DNA of 64,000 nucleotides from Sphingobium sp. TKS (GTDB taxonomy: Bacteria > Pseudomonadota > Alphaproteobacteria > Sphingomonadales > Sphingomonadaceae), in the NCBI RefSeq assembly GCF_001563265.1, contig NZ_CP005083.1, positions 3,103,001-3,167,000 of the forward strand. The letters run 5' to 3'. Positions 63,077-64,000 of this stretch are shown here, piece after piece (the first letter of the stretch is position 1; the number at the start of each line of letters is the position of its first letter). Made by a program: the position numbers and the translations under genes. The notes beneath the pieces are model-generated. The model was given only the letters and a program-made list of their open reading frames with translations, searched no databases and was not told the origin of the DNA.

Positions 63077-64000
63077 TCAGTCCTGGGTCAGGAAGTCGGG
63101 CAGACCGGCGTTCGAGCCGTCATCATCACCGCCCTTGCCGCCTTCGCCACGCGGGCCACGGTCACGGCGCGGGCCACGATCGCCACGACCTTCACCACCG
63201 CGACCGCCACGGTCGCCGCCATCGCGACGCGGGCCACGGCCCCGATCACCACGATCACCGCGGTCGCCGCGCGGTTCACGCGGCTCGCGGGCAGGACGGG
63301 TGTCCTCCAGCTCTTCGCCGGTCTCCTGATCGACGACGCGCATGGACAGGCGAACCTTGCCGCGCGGGTCGATCTCCAGAACCTTGACCTTCACTTCCTG
63401 GCCTTCCGACACGACGTCGGTCGGCTTTTCGACGCGCTCATTCTTCATTTCGGAGACGTGGACGAGGCCGTCCTTGCCACCCATGAAGTTCACGAACGCA
63501 CCGAAGTCGACGATGTTGACGACCTTGCCGGTGTAGATCTTGCCGACTTCCGCTTCCTCGACGATGCCGAGAATCCACGCCTTGGCGGCTTCGATCTGAG
63601 CGATGTCGGACGAGCTGATCTTGATGATGCCCTCATCGTCGATGTCGACCTTCGCGCCGGTTTCCGCGACGATCTCGCGGATGACCTTGCCGCCGGTGCC
63701 GATGACGTCGCGGATCTTCGACTTGTCGATCTGGATCGTCTCGATGCGCGGGGCATGGGCCGACAGCTCGGAACGGGTCGAGGACAGCGCCTTGCTCATC
63801 TCACCCAGGATATGGGCACGGCCTTCCTTGGCCTGACGCAGGGCGACTTCGAAGATTTCCTGCGTGATGCCGGCAACCTTGATGTCCATCTGCATGGTGG
63901 TGATGCCCGCTTCCGTGCCCGCCACCTTGAAGTCCATGTCGCCCAGATGATCCTCGTCGCCCAGAATGTCGCTGAGGACAGCGAAATTCTTGCCTTCCAG
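63077..64000 (-). CDS. pnp: Polyribonucleotide nucleotidyltransferase, C-terminal part (5' end outside window)
   Basis: The 3'-terminal 307 codons of PNPase, the phosphorolytic 3'-5' exonuclease of the RNA degradosome. The frame remains open to base 64000 ([20 protein letters not shown], then [18 protein letters not shown]), so Met at 63937 is internal. It includes the end of the second RNase PH domain, a KH domain ([15 protein letters not shown]), an S1 domain ([20 protein letters not shown]) and a tail of about 70 residues rich in Arg, Gly and Asp (repeats such as [13 protein letters not shown]) ending GLPDFLTQD. Confidence 0.97.
   Translation of the reverse strand: MEGKNFAVLSDILGDEDHLGDMDFKVAGTEAGITTMQMDIKVAGITQEIFEVALRQAKEGRAHILGEMSKALSSTRSELSAHAPRIETIQIDKSKIRDVIGTGGKVIREIVAETGAKVDIDDEGIIKISSSDIAQIEAAKAWILGIVEEAEVGKIYTGKVVNIVDFGAFVNFMGGKDGLVHVSEMKNERVEKPTDVVSEGQEVKVKVLEIDPRGKVRLSMRVVDQETGEELEDTRPAREPREPRGDRGDRGDRGRGPRRDGGDRGGRGGEGRGDRGPRRDRGPRGEGGKGGDDDGSNAGLPDFLTQD

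Overview
The window is a G+C-rich, densely coded chromosomal segment that looks like core genome of a sphingomonad (Alphaproteobacteria, Sphingomonadaceae, Sphingobium/Sphingomonas-like). The reasons are conserved alphaproteobacterial gene orders (atpHAGDC; pcm-tolC-DUF2497-valS; bamD-recN-ligA), two large TonB-dependent receptors, a PopZ-like DUF2497 protein, CIRCE-controlled groESL, and many short REP-like palindromes between genes. The genus is inferred from gene content and style, not from a marker gene. I see no phage, plasmid, insertion sequence, CRISPR array or rRNA operon.

Layout. 1-5.4 kb: F1 part of the ATP synthase operon (atpH fragment, atpA, atpG, atpD, atpC). A LysE-family exporter gene is embedded between atpA and atpG, and a palindromic repeat lies between atpD and atpC. 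5.4-13.2 kb: accessory genes, namely a two-gene membrane module (GT-C-like protein plus small membrane protein), an orphan CpaF ATPase, a methyltransferase with a signal peptide, a DMT transporter, OsmC, a PRC-barrel protein and a small serine hydrolase. 13.2-16.2 kb: a YezD/DUF2292 protein with a TonB receptor. 16.2-23.6 kb: panB, the conserved yfgM-like/bamB/der block, a TusA-like protein, an Hpt phosphotransfer protein, a luciferase-like monooxygenase and an acyltransferase. 23.8-34.7 kb: HerA-like ATPase, MATE transporter, valS, S9 peptidase, DUF2497, tolC and pcm. 34.8-39.3 kb: tRNA-Cys, TauE/SafE, GST, ndk, holC, pepA. 39.4-45.9 kb: the envelope/B6/ribosome block lptD-surA-pdxA-rsmA, then a beta-barrel protein. 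45.9-51.8 kb: TPR protein, rsmB-like, guaB, groEL, groES. 52-56 kb: a second TonB receptor and a YghU-type GST. 56.2-64 kb: ligA, a WYL-TerB fusion, recN, bamD, a frameshifted sensor kinase, and the 3' part of pnp.

Working together: outer-membrane biogenesis is over-represented (bamB, bamD, lptD, surA, tolC, two TonB receptors), as are DNA replication and repair (holC, ligA, recN) and protein homeostasis (groESL, pepA).

The observations most worth following are the WYL-TerB protein inserted between recN and ligA, the single-base frameshift splitting a DUF4118 histidine kinase, the 13-bp perfect inverted repeat that buries the valS start codon, the REP/REPIN-like repeat families, the repeat that carries the atpC ribosome binding site, and the undescribed membrane pair at 5.4-7.9 kb. 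I did not find convincing evidence of a wholly new multi-gene system. Most of the window is ordinary housekeeping sequence.
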